From Algoriphagus terrigena DSM 22685 (lineage in GTDB: Bacteria; Bacteroidota; Bacteroidia; Cytophagales; Cyclobacteriaceae): a DNA stretch of 64,000 nucleotides. A program made the translations under genes and the position numbers. The stretch is taken from the NCBI RefSeq assembly GCF_000429445.1, contig NZ_AUBW01000008.1, positions 62,001-126,000 on the forward strand, given 5' to 3'. A model generated the notes under the pieces. The model searched no databases and was not told the origin of the DNA. It saw only the letters and a list, made by a program, of their open reading frames with translations. Positions 9,401 to 18,236 of the stretch are shown piece after piece; within the stretch, counting starts at the first letter, position 1; each line of letters begins with the position of its first letter.

Positions 9401-9854
9401 GGACGACTTGAAGCAGTCAGTGCAGAATGCGGTTTATGAGCAAAAAGACCCACTGTTGATCTATAAGTTTGAAGCGTTTGAGATGTTCAAGCGATTCATC
9501 GGCAAGTTGAATGAAGACATGATCACGTTCCTTTCGAGAGCGGATCTGCCAAAGCAAGAGCCTGCCCAGGTACAGCAAGCTCAAGTTCAACGAGCTCCCG
9601 AACCTAAACTTCAGACTTCCAAAGCAGAAGTGGCAAGCTCTTTGAACCCTGGAGCTAATCGCGCTGCGGCGGCCGCAGCGGGTGCTGGGAGACCGGCTCC
9701 TCAGCCCGTCGCTCCGAGAAAGGTCGAACACGCCTATGGTAGAAATGACAAAGTTTCTGTCAAGTATACCGACGGCACCACGAAGAGTGACGTAAAATAT
9801 AAGAGCGTGGAGCAAGATCTAGCCGATGGAAAGTGCGTTGTGATTGAAAACTAA
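6474..9854 (+). CDS. secA: Protein translocase subunit SecA
   Basis: The ATPase motor that drives preproteins through SecYEG. At 1126 residues it has the enlarged Bacteroidota form. Walker A is ATGEGKT (196-202), the DEAD-like box is [20 protein letters not shown] (from 302), and the second motor domain has GRGTDIK and [21 protein letters not shown]. The last 110 residues are a Gln/Ala/Pro-rich linker followed by a short conserved tail ending KCVVIEN. The C-terminal cysteine-rich zinc motif used by many proteobacterial SecA proteins to bind SecB is not present. The next gene starts 6 nt after the stop, so they are very likely co-transcribed. Confidence 0.98.
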   Translation: [1126 protein letters not shown]

Positions 9855-9860
9855 GTCGAA

Positions 9861-10406
9861 ATGAAAAATTTTTGGGTATTTGGGATTTTGTCAATCCTTT
9901 TTGGTTGTAAAATAATTCGTCCTTCCTCAGACTCAGCAAGTACGGCGTATGCTACTTACCAAGAGGATCTGAGTGGATCATTGCCCAAGTACCCGGACTA
10001 TACCACGGCCACTGAAGAGAGCTCTTCAAATCCCTCGTCAATCGGGTCAGTCCAGCCTGTGGATGGGCAACTGGATGAAGTACAGCGTCGGTTTACCGAA
10101 AAAAACAAGAATGAGCCATATTTCAGCGGCTACACCGTTTTGGTGTTTTCCGGAATAGACCGAAATCAAGCGTTCAAAACTCAGGATGATCTAAAGCTCT
10201 ATTTCCCCGATTTAACCCCTGAAATGCAATATCAGCAGCCTCGGTACTTGGTCAAGCTGGGAAAATTCACCTATAAAATCGAAGCGCAAAAAGCCTTCTC
10301 CCAGATCAAGGGTCAATTTCCCACTGCCCGGATTATTCAGGACAGATTTCAGCGAAAGGAATACGTCGCTCCTACCACAGACCAAGATGCTCCTATCCAA
10401 AATTAA
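9861..10406 (+). CDS. Putative lipoprotein with SPOR-like domain
   Basis: A 181-residue protein with a short hydrophobic N-terminus ending in the lipobox LFGC (Cys16). A low-complexity Ser/Thr-rich linker follows to about residue 80. From about 88 the sequence GYTVLVFSGIDRNQAFKTQD and later PRYLVKLGKFTYKIEAQKAF resembles a SPOR domain, a fold that often binds denuded peptidoglycan glycans. Its place 6 nt after secA and a 20-nt overlap with the downstream amidohydrolase start suggest one operon. The SPOR call is by pattern only; the role in the envelope is inferred. Confidence 0.65.
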   Translation: MKNFWVFGILSILFGCKIIRPSSDSASTAYATYQEDLSGSLPKYPDYTTATEESSSNPSSIGSVQPVDGQLDEVQRRFTEKNKNEPYFSGYTVLVFSGIDRNQAFKTQDDLKLYFPDLTPEMQYQQPRYLVKLGKFTYKIEAQKAFSQIKGQFPTARIIQDRFQRKEYVAPTTDQDAPIQN

Positions 10407-11577
10407 GTCCCTGGCCAAGGCCTACAAAGAGGAAGTAATTTCAAACCGACGACACATTCACGCCAACCCTGAGCTTTCTTTTCAGGAATTCAAAACGGCC
10501 GAGTTTGTAGAAGCAAAACTCAGGGAGATCGGAATTGCCGAGATAGAGCAGAAAGCTACTACCGGTTGGTCTGTCTTGATCAAAGGCAAAAATCCCGATA
10601 AAAAAGTCATTGCTCTTCGGGCAGATATGGATGCTTTGCCGATCATCGAAGCCAATGATGTGTCCTACAAATCCCAGAACCCGGGCGTCATGCATGCCTG
10701 CGGTCATGATGCACATACCGCGTCGCTTTTGGGCGCGGCCAAGATTCTCCATGAGATAAAGGATGATTTTGAAGGCACGATCAAGCTTATTTTTCAACCT
10801 GGAGAGGAACTCGTTCCCGGTGGAGCGTCGTTGATGATTAAGGACAAAGTCCTCGAAAATCCCCGGCCTTCAAGTATTCTCGGCCAGCACGTGATGCCCT
10901 TTATCCCTGCGGGAAAAGTTGGCTTTCGACCCGGGATCTACATGGCCAGCACAGATGAACTCTACGTGACGGTCAAAGGAAAAGGAGGTCATGGCGCCAT
11001 GCCGGAGACATTTATTGATCCGGTGCTCATTGCGTCGCACATGATCGTCGCCTTGCAGCAGATCGTGAGCCGTGTCGCAAATCCCAAGACTCCCTCCGTT
11101 CTGTCTTTTGGACGCGTGGAAGCATTGGGTGCGACGAACGTGATCCCGAATGAGGTGAAGATTCAGGGGACGTTTCGGACTTTGGATGAACCTTGGCGAG
11201 CCAAAGCCCATGAGAAAATGCTCCAGATCGCCCACGGGATCGTGGAAGGAATGGGTGGAGAATTAGACTTTGAGATTCGAAAAGGCTATCCTTTTCTCAA
11301 AAATGATCCCGAGCTCACCGCCCGGTCGATGGATGCCGCGAGAGATTATCTTGGCGCCGAAAATGTGCTCGACTTGGACATCTGGATGGCGGCGGAGGAT
11401 TTCGCCTTTTATTCTCAGGAAATAGACGGATGCTTCTATCGACTCGGAACTCGTAACGAAGCCCGGGGAATCGTCTCAGGTGTACATACCCCGACTTTCG
11501 ATATTGAAGAAGATGCCTTGGAGATCGGTTGTGGCCTGATGGCTTGGCTGGCGGTTTCAGAACTTTCCAAAGCGTAA
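10387..11577 (+). CDS. M20-family amidohydrolase (N-acyl amino acid hydrolase type)
   Basis: A 396-residue metal-dependent amidohydrolase of the M20D group, the family of hippurate hydrolase, N-acetyl-diaminopimelate deacetylase and IAA-amino acid hydrolases. Metal-site motifs are clear: RADMDALPI, MHACGHDAHTASLLG (Cys and His ligands), then QPGEE and a late H in SGVHTPTFDIEEDAL. The dimerisation lid is the central HGAMPETFIDPV region. No signal peptide is seen, so it is cytoplasmic. Its first codons overlap the end of the lipoprotein gene by 20 nt, indicating coupled translation. Substrate cannot be decided from sequence alone. Confidence 0.88.
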   Translation: MLLSKIKSLAKAYKEEVISNRRHIHANPELSFQEFKTAEFVEAKLREIGIAEIEQKATTGWSVLIKGKNPDKKVIALRADMDALPIIEANDVSYKSQNPGVMHACGHDAHTASLLGAAKILHEIKDDFEGTIKLIFQPGEELVPGGASLMIKDKVLENPRPSSILGQHVMPFIPAGKVGFRPGIYMASTDELYVTVKGKGGHGAMPETFIDPVLIASHMIVALQQIVSRVANPKTPSVLSFGRVEALGATNVIPNEVKIQGTFRTLDEPWRAKAHEKMLQIAHGIVEGMGGELDFEIRKGYPFLKNDPELTARSMDAARDYLGAENVLDLDIWMAAEDFAFYSQEIDGCFYRLGTRNEARGIVSGVHTPTFDIEEDALEIGCGLMAWLAVSELSKA

Positions 11578-11600
11578 TCTTACCTCAACTCACAAAATCC

Positions 11601-11625
11601 GGCGAAGAATTATCTTCGCCTTTTT
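11601..11625 (+). terminator. Terminator of the secA-amidohydrolase operon
   Basis: GGCGAAGA and TCTTCGCC form a perfect 8-bp stem with an ATTA loop, followed by five T, A and four more T. It lies 24 nt after the amidohydrolase stop. The following stretch to 11836 contains no gene I can support. Confidence 0.85.
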
Positions 11626-11836
11626 ATTTTTCGATATGAATCGAGCATGACGAAGGCGTCAAAGTGGGATGATTATTCACAAAGAGAGATTCTCGCGAAG
11701 AAAAATCGGGACAGGCTATCTGACCTTAGATATCAAATTATAAACAGATGAAATCGAGCATGTTGCAAACACGCCCACTGATGATTGTCAGATATGCGAA
11801 GATTCCATATGGCCGTTGAAAAAAAATTTTAGTCAT

Positions 11837-12613
11837 ATGAAAAAAATTACTTCTCTCGCACTCGCTTTATTGATGAGTCTGGTTTTGGCTCAGTCTGCTG
11901 CAGCTTGGGGTCAGCTCGGTCACTATGTGGTAGGATATCTGGCACAAAAGCAGATGAAGAAATCCTCACTGAAAAAGGTGAATAGCGTGCTCGGCACGAT
12001 GTCTATCGGACGTAGCGGGACTTGGATGGATGAGATCAAATCTGACAAAGCCTACGATTACCTCTATTCCTGGCATTTTTTGACGAGTGATGATGGTGAA
12101 TTTGACGCGGCGATTCAAGAGAAAGGTGGCAATGCCTACGAAGCAATCAATCAATTAAAGACAGAGCTAAAGGGTGGAAACCTCAGCCCAGAAGAGGAGT
12201 CACAAAAACTGAAGATGCTCATCCACATCGTAGAGGACATCCATCAGCCACTTCATGTGGGCACGGGCAAGGATCGGGGAGGCAACGATGAGAAGGTGGA
12301 GTATTTTGGAAAAAACTCCAACCTTCATTCCGTCTGGGATACTGAGATGATCGAAGGGTGGAATATGAGTTACACGGAGATTGGTGATGAACTGTATCGC
12401 AGACTCACACCGACGCTGAGATCAGACTACCGGAATTCTACTTTGGAGGATTGGTTAAACGAAGCGGTTGCACTTCGGCCTTTGATCTACAAGCTACCCG
12501 AAAACAAAAAACTCTCCTACAATTATGGGTATCAGACCCGAGATGCGGTGGAAGAAAGACTGCTGGCAGCCAGCGTCCGACTGGCTCAGATTTTAGAGGA
12601 GATTTATCCTTGA
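11837..12613 (+). CDS. Secreted S1/P1-family nuclease
   Basis: A zinc-dependent phosphodiesterase that degrades single-stranded nucleic acid and may release 3'-phosphates. A signal peptide (MKKITSLALALLMSLVLAQS then AAA) is followed by WGQLGH, so cleavage after AAA leaves an N-terminal Trp, which in this family is itself a zinc ligand through its amino group. Other ligand motifs are HIVEDIHQPLHVG, DRGGND and LHSVWDTEMI. I chose the ATG at 11837; a TTG seven codons upstream is in frame but would only lengthen the signal. Length (258 residues) fits the family. It is periplasmic or secreted and likely scavenges phosphate or nucleosides. It stands alone, with a terminator behind it. Confidence 0.92.
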   Translation: MKKITSLALALLMSLVLAQSAAAWGQLGHYVVGYLAQKQMKKSSLKKVNSVLGTMSIGRSGTWMDEIKSDKAYDYLYSWHFLTSDDGEFDAAIQEKGGNAYEAINQLKTELKGGNLSPEEESQKLKMLIHIVEDIHQPLHVGTGKDRGGNDEKVEYFGKNSNLHSVWDTEMIEGWNMSYTEIGDELYRRLTPTLRSDYRNSTLEDWLNEAVALRPLIYKLPENKKLSYNYGYQTRDAVEERLLAASVRLAQILEEIYP

Positions 12614-12631
12614 GCTTTAGACAGATTCTTT

Positions 12632-12664
12632 CCCTGCTAGGACCACTAGCAGGGATTTTTTTTA
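12632..12664 (+). terminator. Terminator after the S1/P1 nuclease
   Basis: CCCTGCTAG and CTAGCAGGG form a perfect 9-bp stem with a GACCA loop, followed by A and nine T. Strong intrinsic terminator. Confidence 0.88.
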
Positions 12665-12766
12665 TTTCTCCTAGGTGCGAGAGAGTCAAGGGCTTGGGTA
12701 AGACACTATCTTTAAGTAGTCTGGAAAATCAAGACACTCAAGTGATTCTTTCTTAAACGAGCAAGC

Positions 12767-13417
12767 ATGCCTATTCGAATCGCCATTGCAGAGGATAATC
12801 CATTTCTGCTAAGAGCCATTTTGGAAAAGATTTCCTTTTTCCCTGACTTGGAGGTAAAGTTTCATGCGGACAATGGACTGGATCTACTCCAGAAGCTCGA
12901 GAGAGACGCCAATATTCAACTGATATTGATGGACATTGAAATGCCCAAGATGAACGGTATCGATGCTGTCCGGCAGGTTTCGCAGAAATATCCCCAGATC
13001 AAGACGATCATGCTCACTGTTTTTGACAATGACGAACACATTTTTCGTGCGATTCAGGGAGGTGCAAATGGCTATTTCCTCAAAGAGGTAGATCCCGCCA
13101 CACTCCATAAAGGGATCTTGGATACGCTCGACGGAGGAGCTGCGATGACGCCTTCTATCGCGCTAAAGGCTCTCAAACTCCTTCGGAATCCGCCGAATTT
13201 TGAGAAAATGGACGAAGAAATCCTGCTTACTAGTCGTGAGATAGAGATCTTAGAGCAGACAGCCAAAGGACTTAATTATAAACAGGTTGGCGAGAACCTC
13301 TTTATTTCACCCAAAACCGTCCGCAAGCACCTCGAAAATATTTACGGGAAGCTCCAAGTTCATTCCAAACTTGAAGCGGTACAGAAGGCTGTCAAAAATC
13401 GGATCATCGAGGGATGA
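12767..13417 (+). CDS. NarL/FixJ-type response regulator
   Basis: A 216-residue two-domain response regulator. The receiver has the acidic pocket (AEDN, residues 8-11), phospho-acceptor D56 (ILMDIEMPKMNG), the conserved Thr in IMLTVFD and the Lys in YFLKEVDP. The C-terminal LuxR helix-turn-helix contains LTSREIEILEQTAKGLNYKQ and SPKTVRKHLENIY. No histidine kinase gene is next to it, so the partner is encoded elsewhere. In Bacteroidota such regulators often pair with unlinked 7TMR or TPR kinases. A toxin-antitoxin pair starts 100 nt downstream. Confidence 0.9.
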   Translation: MPIRIAIAEDNPFLLRAILEKISFFPDLEVKFHADNGLDLLQKLERDANIQLILMDIEMPKMNGIDAVRQVSQKYPQIKTIMLTVFDNDEHIFRAIQGGANGYFLKEVDPATLHKGILDTLDGGAAMTPSIALKALKLLRNPPNFEKMDEEILLTSREIEILEQTAKGLNYKQVGENLFISPKTVRKHLENIYGKLQVHSKLEAVQKAVKNRIIEG

Positions 13418-13517
13418 TTCTCATTCAGAGTACAATGAGTTGTTTTTCTGGAGAAAAATCGATGGAAATAATGGATTTTGGAAAAATGTCGTATTTTTAG
13501 AGACAAATGACCATGGC

Positions 13518-14021
13518 ATGAGCGAAGACGGAGATCAAAGAATTGATATGGTGGAGGATGTGCTGGCCACGTATGTGACCGGGCTACCCAAGTACAGATT
13601 GGAGACTCGAATATCGAGAGGAATGACTCTGAGTGGTTTTTTTTCAGACCGGATGTTGGTGGTCAAGGTGATTCGAGAGGGGATACCCCAGTCTCTTTTT
13701 ATGTCTATCAAAGACATGGCGCCTTTTTCCGATCAAGAATGGTCGGACTTTTTGGATGTCTCGCTCAAGTCTCTACAGCGCTACAAGGGCGATACGGAGC
13801 ATATCTTTAAGGCCATTCATTCCGAGAAGATCATTGAGCTAGCGGAGGTTACTTCTGTCGGTCAGGCCATTTTTGATACCAATGGGCAGTTTGCCAGTTG
13901 GCTCAATACACCAAGTCACGCGCTGGGCAATATGAAGCCGATGGAACTCCTGAGTGACTCCTATGGCAAGGAAATGGTGCTGAACGAGCTCAATCGGATC
14001 GATCAGGGAATATTTGTCTGA
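13518..14021 (+). CDS. Xre/MbcA/ParS-type antitoxin (DUF2384)
   Basis: A 167-residue protein whose C-terminal 55 residues (GQAIFDTNGQFASWLNTPSH, then LGNMKPMELL and LNRIDQGIF) fit the Xre/MbcA/ParS toxin-binding domain. A central helical segment, FSDQEWSDFLDVSLKSLQRY, fits the Xre-like helix-turn-helix. Such antitoxins neutralise RES toxins and repress their own promoter. The reading frame is open further upstream, back into the response regulator gene, but the ATG at 13518 gives the normal antitoxin length and is preferred. The stop TGA shares one base with the ATG of the toxin, so translation is coupled. Confidence 0.85.
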   Translation: MSEDGDQRIDMVEDVLATYVTGLPKYRLETRISRGMTLSGFFSDRMLVVKVIREGIPQSLFMSIKDMAPFSDQEWSDFLDVSLKSLQRYKGDTEHIFKAIHSEKIIELAEVTSVGQAIFDTNGQFASWLNTPSHALGNMKPMELLSDSYGKEMVLNELNRIDQGIFV

Positions 14022-14482
14022 TGCGAGTTTTCCGGCTACTTCGAAAGAAATATCCCATCGAACTGAGTGGCAAAGGTGCTGCGATGTCTGGAAACCGCTG
14101 GAACTCGAAGGGTACAGAGATCATCTATTGCGCAGAAAGCCGTGCTTTGGCGATGGCTGAGGTGGCAGTGCATATTTCTCTCGCTACACTACCAAACGAC
14201 TTTGTGATGGTGGAAATCGAGATACCAAGCGCTGTTTCAGTTTCCTCCTTTCCTTTTGCAGAATTGCCCGATGGTTGGAATAGCTTTCCACACCTGCTGC
14301 ATACTCAGCGTGTCGGAGATGAATTTGTGTTTGGGAAAAAAGCGTGTGTGCTGAAAGTACCGTCGGCTGTTGTGCCGGGCGATTTCAACTTTTTAATCAA
14401 CCCAAATCACGCCGACTTTTCTTCGATCCGAATCGTAGATCATGCGGACTTTCCGTTTGACAAAAGGATTTTCAGCTCCTGA
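14021..14482 (+). CDS. RES-domain toxin
   Basis: A 153-residue RES protein. The conserved residues of the family are visible: R26 (GNRWN), Y36, S40 and E47 (MAEVAVH), in the pattern G-x-R-W...Y-x-A-x-S...E. RES toxins have an ADP-ribosyltransferase-like fold, and characterised members degrade cellular NAD+, arresting growth until the antitoxin binds. It is the second gene of a two-gene module with the upstream antitoxin; the start overlaps the antitoxin stop by one base. No inactivating change is visible. The module may act in persistence or phage defence, which is inference. Confidence 0.87.
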   Translation: MRVFRLLRKKYPIELSGKGAAMSGNRWNSKGTEIIYCAESRALAMAEVAVHISLATLPNDFVMVEIEIPSAVSVSSFPFAELPDGWNSFPHLLHTQRVGDEFVFGKKACVLKVPSAVVPGDFNFLINPNHADFSSIRIVDHADFPFDKRIFSS

Positions 14483-14562
14483 GTTATTGCGGGTATTCCG
14501 AATGGTTAGAACCTGTATTACCCGACAGGAAACCAGTTTTGTGAATGAAAATCGAAAGGGCT

Positions 14563-16734
14563 TTACCTTCTTTTCTCAAATTCTTCTTTTGCCCCATCCA
14601 AAAATTCAATGAACGCTGAAAGGTCAGAATCGTATCCTCTCGGCTTCGCGACGAGCTTTTCTTGGTGGTCAAGGATCACGTAGTAAGGCTGGGCGTTGTT
14701 GTTGAAGCGGGTGATCTGGAAGTCGGCGTTTTGCTTGCCGAGCGTCTTTTTCACTTTTCCGTCGTAGCTGGAGGTGTACCAGTCACTCTCGGGCAGCTCC
14801 AGCCGCTCGTCGATGTAGAGGGCGACCATGACAAAGTCATCTTTCAAACGGGCCAAAACCTGTGGGTCTGACCATACATTTTCTTCCATCTTGCGGCAGT
14901 TGACACAGCCGTGTCCGGTGAAGTCGATCAGCAAGGGTTTTCCTTCTTTTTTGGCGGCAGCCAAGGCCTCTTCGTAGTCAAAGTAGCCCTCGATGCCAAA
15001 GGGAATGTGAAGAAGATCACCGTATTTCACGGATTTTGTTGGTGACTCAGAAGATGCGCTTCCAGCCCCGATCTTAAACTGCTGAGTAGTCAGCGGAGGC
15101 AGATAGCCGCTTAGATATTTGAGCGGCGCTCCAAAAAGTCCGGGAATCATGTAAACCGTAAACATGAGCGTGAGCAATGCCAAAAGCAGCCTTGGCACCC
15201 CGATATGATCGAGCTTGGAATCGTGCGGCAATCGGATTTTTCCCAAAAGATAAAACCCCAGGGCTCCAAAGATCACAATCCAAATCACGAGGAAAATGTC
15301 CCGATCCAGGATTCCCCAGTGGTAGACCAAGTCAGCGATGGATAGGAATTTGAACGCCAGGGCGAGTTCGAGAAAGCCGAGGACGACTTTGACTGAGTTG
15401 AGCCAGCCCCCGGATTTGGGAAGGCGGTTCATCCACTCTGGGAAGATGGCAAAAAGCGTGAATGGAATCGCGAAAGCCAGCCCGAAAGCAAACATCCCCA
15501 GCACTGGCTTGACCAGCTCACCTCCGGCGGAGGAGATCAAGATCGAGCCCACGATCGGGCCGGTGCAGGAGAAGGAAACCAAAACCAGCGTAAAAGCCAT
15601 AAAGAAGACTCCCCCGAGGCCGCCTTTTTCGGCTTTTGCATCGACTTTGTTGACGAGGCTGGAGGGCAAGTTGAGCTCAAACAATCCCAAAAAGGCCAAG
15701 GCAAAGAAGATGAAGATCGCGAAAAAGAAGAGATTCGGCGCCCAGTGCGTGGCCAGCCAGTTGGCGAATTCTGGGCCCTGAATCGCCGCGACGGCGGTCC
15801 CGGCAATCGTGTAAATGGCAATGATGGAAATGCCGTAGACAAATGCCTGGCGGATCCCCTGGGCGCGTGACTTCGCCCGTCCGGTGAAAAAACTCACGGT
15901 CATCGGAATCATTGGAAATACGCAGGGTGTCAGCAATGCCGCCAATCCAGCCAAGAAAGCCAAGACCATAAAACCCCAAAGCGACTCGCTTTCTCCTTCT
16001 GCAGTGAAGTCTTCTTGCCCGATCTCTGGAGATACTTGCTGTGCCACGTCCGGAGAACCAGCCTCGCCTACTGAATCCAAAACTGAATCTTCGGGGAGTG
16101 CAGTTTCCCCGGTTTCTTCCAGAGTAAAGGGGGAATCTTCCTCAGGTTCTTCAGGAACTACAGTCTCGGGTTTTTGAGATTCTATTGTTGCAACGGGATT
16201 GTTTGTGGCTTTTGCCGGAGTTGCGGTGAAAGGGACCTCGATGTCCTCTTCGTAGTTAATGCACTGCCCGTCGAGGTCCGAACACATCTGATACTCCAGC
16301 GTGGCAATGATCGTTCCGGCGCTTTTTTTGAGGATTAAGGACTGCTCAAACCGGCCTTTTCCCATGAAATAGGTAACCTCAGCGCCCCAAACTTCTTCAA
16401 ACTTTTTCTTGGGATTGATGCCTTTGAGTTTTCCTGATTCTGTAAAGGCGTCTGATTTTTCGGATTTAAATCGCGCGATAAGCGGCCCAGGACTCAGGTC
16501 GAAATCATTGGAATAGACATACCAGCCAATCGGGATCGTTGCTTCCATCACAAGCACAGCGGGTTCTCCAACCTGCGGGGTTTTCGGCTCCAGTGTCACG
16601 GTCCATTTTGGTGGCTTGATTAGCTGTGCCTGTGCCAAAAAGGAGTTGAATACAAAAACCAGAAGCAACAAGCCTCCGGTTTTGAAAATTTGGAACGAAA
16701 ACGGAAATGAATTGGTCAAAGCTGATTGATTCAA
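14563..16734 (-). CDS. dsbD: Thiol:disulfide interchange protein DsbD-like
   Basis: A 723-residue inner-membrane electron carrier that moves reducing power from cytoplasmic thioredoxin to the periplasm. After a signal segment, an N-terminal DsbD-alpha-like domain holds Cys pairs in YQMCSDLDGQCINY (about 150-163). An acidic, Pro/Glu-rich linker follows. The transmembrane core of about eight helices has the CcdA/DsbD signature TPCVFPMIPMTVSFFTG and a second Cys in SCTGPIVGS. The C-terminal thioredoxin-like domain has C610-V-N-C613. All three redox-active Cys sites appear intact. Upstream (42 nt) is the M20 dipeptidase on the same strand, but no functional link is evident. Confidence 0.93.
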   Translation of the reverse strand: MNQSALTNSFPFSFQIFKTGGLLLLVFVFNSFLAQAQLIKPPKWTVTLEPKTPQVGEPAVLVMEATIPIGWYVYSNDFDLSPGPLIARFKSEKSDAFTESGKLKGINPKKKFEEVWGAEVTYFMGKGRFEQSLILKKSAGTIIATLEYQMCSDLDGQCINYEEDIEVPFTATPAKATNNPVATIESQKPETVVPEEPEEDSPFTLEETGETALPEDSVLDSVGEAGSPDVAQQVSPEIGQEDFTAEGESESLWGFMVLAFLAGLAALLTPCVFPMIPMTVSFFTGRAKSRAQGIRQAFVYGISIIAIYTIAGTAVAAIQGPEFANWLATHWAPNLFFFAIFIFFALAFLGLFELNLPSSLVNKVDAKAEKGGLGGVFFMAFTLVLVSFSCTGPIVGSILISSAGGELVKPVLGMFAFGLAFAIPFTLFAIFPEWMNRLPKSGGWLNSVKVVLGFLELALAFKFLSIADLVYHWGILDRDIFLVIWIVIFGALGFYLLGKIRLPHDSKLDHIGVPRLLLALLTLMFTVYMIPGLFGAPLKYLSGYLPPLTTQQFKIGAGSASSESPTKSVKYGDLLHIPFGIEGYFDYEEALAAAKKEGKPLLIDFTGHGCVNCRKMEENVWSDPQVLARLKDDFVMVALYIDERLELPESDWYTSSYDGKVKKTLGKQNADFQITRFNNNAQPYYVILDHQEKLVAKPRGYDSDLSAFIEFLDGAKEEFEKRR

Positions 16735-16776
16735 GGTACAAGAAAGAACCTTTCTGCAAGGTCTACGGAAAACGGC

Positions 16777-18165
16777 TTACTGCTGGCTGAGTTTACGGAA
16801 ATGTCTGAAGAAAGCCGCAATCGTCTCGATACCGATGAAGTAGTTTGTCACCCCATAATGTTCATTGGGCGAATGCAGTGCATCGGTGTCTAGACCAAAC
16901 CCAAACAAGATTGGATCAGATCCGAGTTCCTTCTGAAAAAGCGCAACAATAGGAATCGATCCGCCTTCTCTGGTCGGGATTGGCCTTTTCCCGAAAGTCT
17001 CCTCCATAGCTGCTTCTGCGGCTTGGTAACCGACAGAGGAATCCGAAACCACAGCCGGAGCTCCTCCGTGATGGGTTTTGACCTTTACTTTGACTGATTT
17101 TGGGGCGATTGCTTTGAAATGATTTTCAAACAGAGACGCGATTACTTGCCAGTCTTGGCCAGGAACGAGTCGCATGGAGATTTTTGCGAAAGCTTTTGAC
17201 GGCAGTACCGTTTTCGCACCTTCTCCCGTATAGCCACCCCAGATGCCATTGACATCCAGCGTGGGACGAATGCCGACCCGCTCGATGGTGGTATAGCCTT
17301 TTTCGCCGTGGACGGCTTCGATTTCCAGCTTTCCCTGATACTCATTGAGATCAAAAGGAGCCTCATTCAGGCGCTGTCTTTGCTCATCGGATACCTCTTG
17401 AACGTTGTCATAAAATCCCGGAATGGTAATGTGTTCGTTTTCGTCTTTGAGCGAAGCGATCATCTTGCAAAGCACATTGATCGGATTGGCCACGGCGCCA
17501 CCGTAGGTGCCGGAGTGCAGGTCGCGGTTGGAGCCAGTGACTTCGACCTCCATATAGGTCAAGCCGCGAAGCCCGACCGTGATGGACGGATCTTTCATGC
17601 TGATCATGTGCGTGTCCGAAATCAGAATCACGTCAGCTTTCAGTCTTTCTTTATTGGCGATCACAAATGCGTCCAAGTTGTCGGAGCCGACCTCTTCCTC
17701 GCCTTCGATCATGAATTTAACATTACAGGTCAATTCTCCAGTCGCCATCATGGCTTCGAATGCTTTGACGTGCATGTAGAACTGACCTTTGTCATCAGCG
17801 GATCCGCGGGCGAAAATGGCTCCTTCTGGATGGATTGTGGTCTTTTTGATCACGGGCTCGAACGGCGGTGAATCCCAAAGCTCGTACGGATCGGCCGGTT
17901 GCACATCATAGTGTCCATAAACCAACACTGTGGGCAGAGCGGGATCGATGATTTTTTCTCCATAAACAACCGGATAGCCTGCTGTTTGGCATATTTCGGC
18001 GACATCGGCACCGGCCTTTTCGAGGGATTCTTTGACAAAATTGGCTGCTTCAAAGACGTTATTCTTAAACTTGGGATCAGCACTGACCGACGGGATGCGG
18101 AGAAGGTCCAGCAGTTCGGAGAGAAAGCGGTCTTTGTTTTTTTCGATAAATGCAGCTGCAGACAT
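16777..18165 (-). CDS. M20 dipeptidase (CNDP-like)
   Basis: A 462-residue di-zinc peptidase of the carnosinase/cytosolic non-specific dipeptidase group. Metal and catalytic motifs are visible: VYGHYDVQPADPYELW (His ligand and catalytic Asp), ARGSADDKGQ (bridging Asp), EGEEEVGSDNLD (catalytic Glu pair) and a late HSPNEHYG with the last His ligand. The lid/dimerisation domain lies in between (GLRGLTYMEVEVTGSNRDLHSG). No signal peptide, so the likely job is splitting dipeptides taken up by the cell. A TAATTTTG box (minus strand, 18201-18194) lies 28 nt before the start but lacks a -33 partner. Confidence 0.92.
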   Translation of the reverse strand: MSAAAFIEKNKDRFLSELLDLLRIPSVSADPKFKNNVFEAANFVKESLEKAGADVAEICQTAGYPVVYGEKIIDPALPTVLVYGHYDVQPADPYELWDSPPFEPVIKKTTIHPEGAIFARGSADDKGQFYMHVKAFEAMMATGELTCNVKFMIEGEEEVGSDNLDAFVIANKERLKADVILISDTHMISMKDPSITVGLRGLTYMEVEVTGSNRDLHSGTYGGAVANPINVLCKMIASLKDENEHITIPGFYDNVQEVSDEQRQRLNEAPFDLNEYQGKLEIEAVHGEKGYTTIERVGIRPTLDVNGIWGGYTGEGAKTVLPSKAFAKISMRLVPGQDWQVIASLFENHFKAIAPKSVKVKVKTHHGGAPAVVSDSSVGYQAAEAAMEETFGKRPIPTREGGSIPIVALFQKELGSDPILFGFGLDTDALHSPNEHYGVTNYFIGIETIAAFFRHFRKLSQQ

Positions 18166-18236
18166 ATTTGGGTGATTGAGTTGGTAAAGGCCTCAAAATT
18201 ATTCCATTCGCTAGGATTTGCCTAGTTTTTTTCTTC

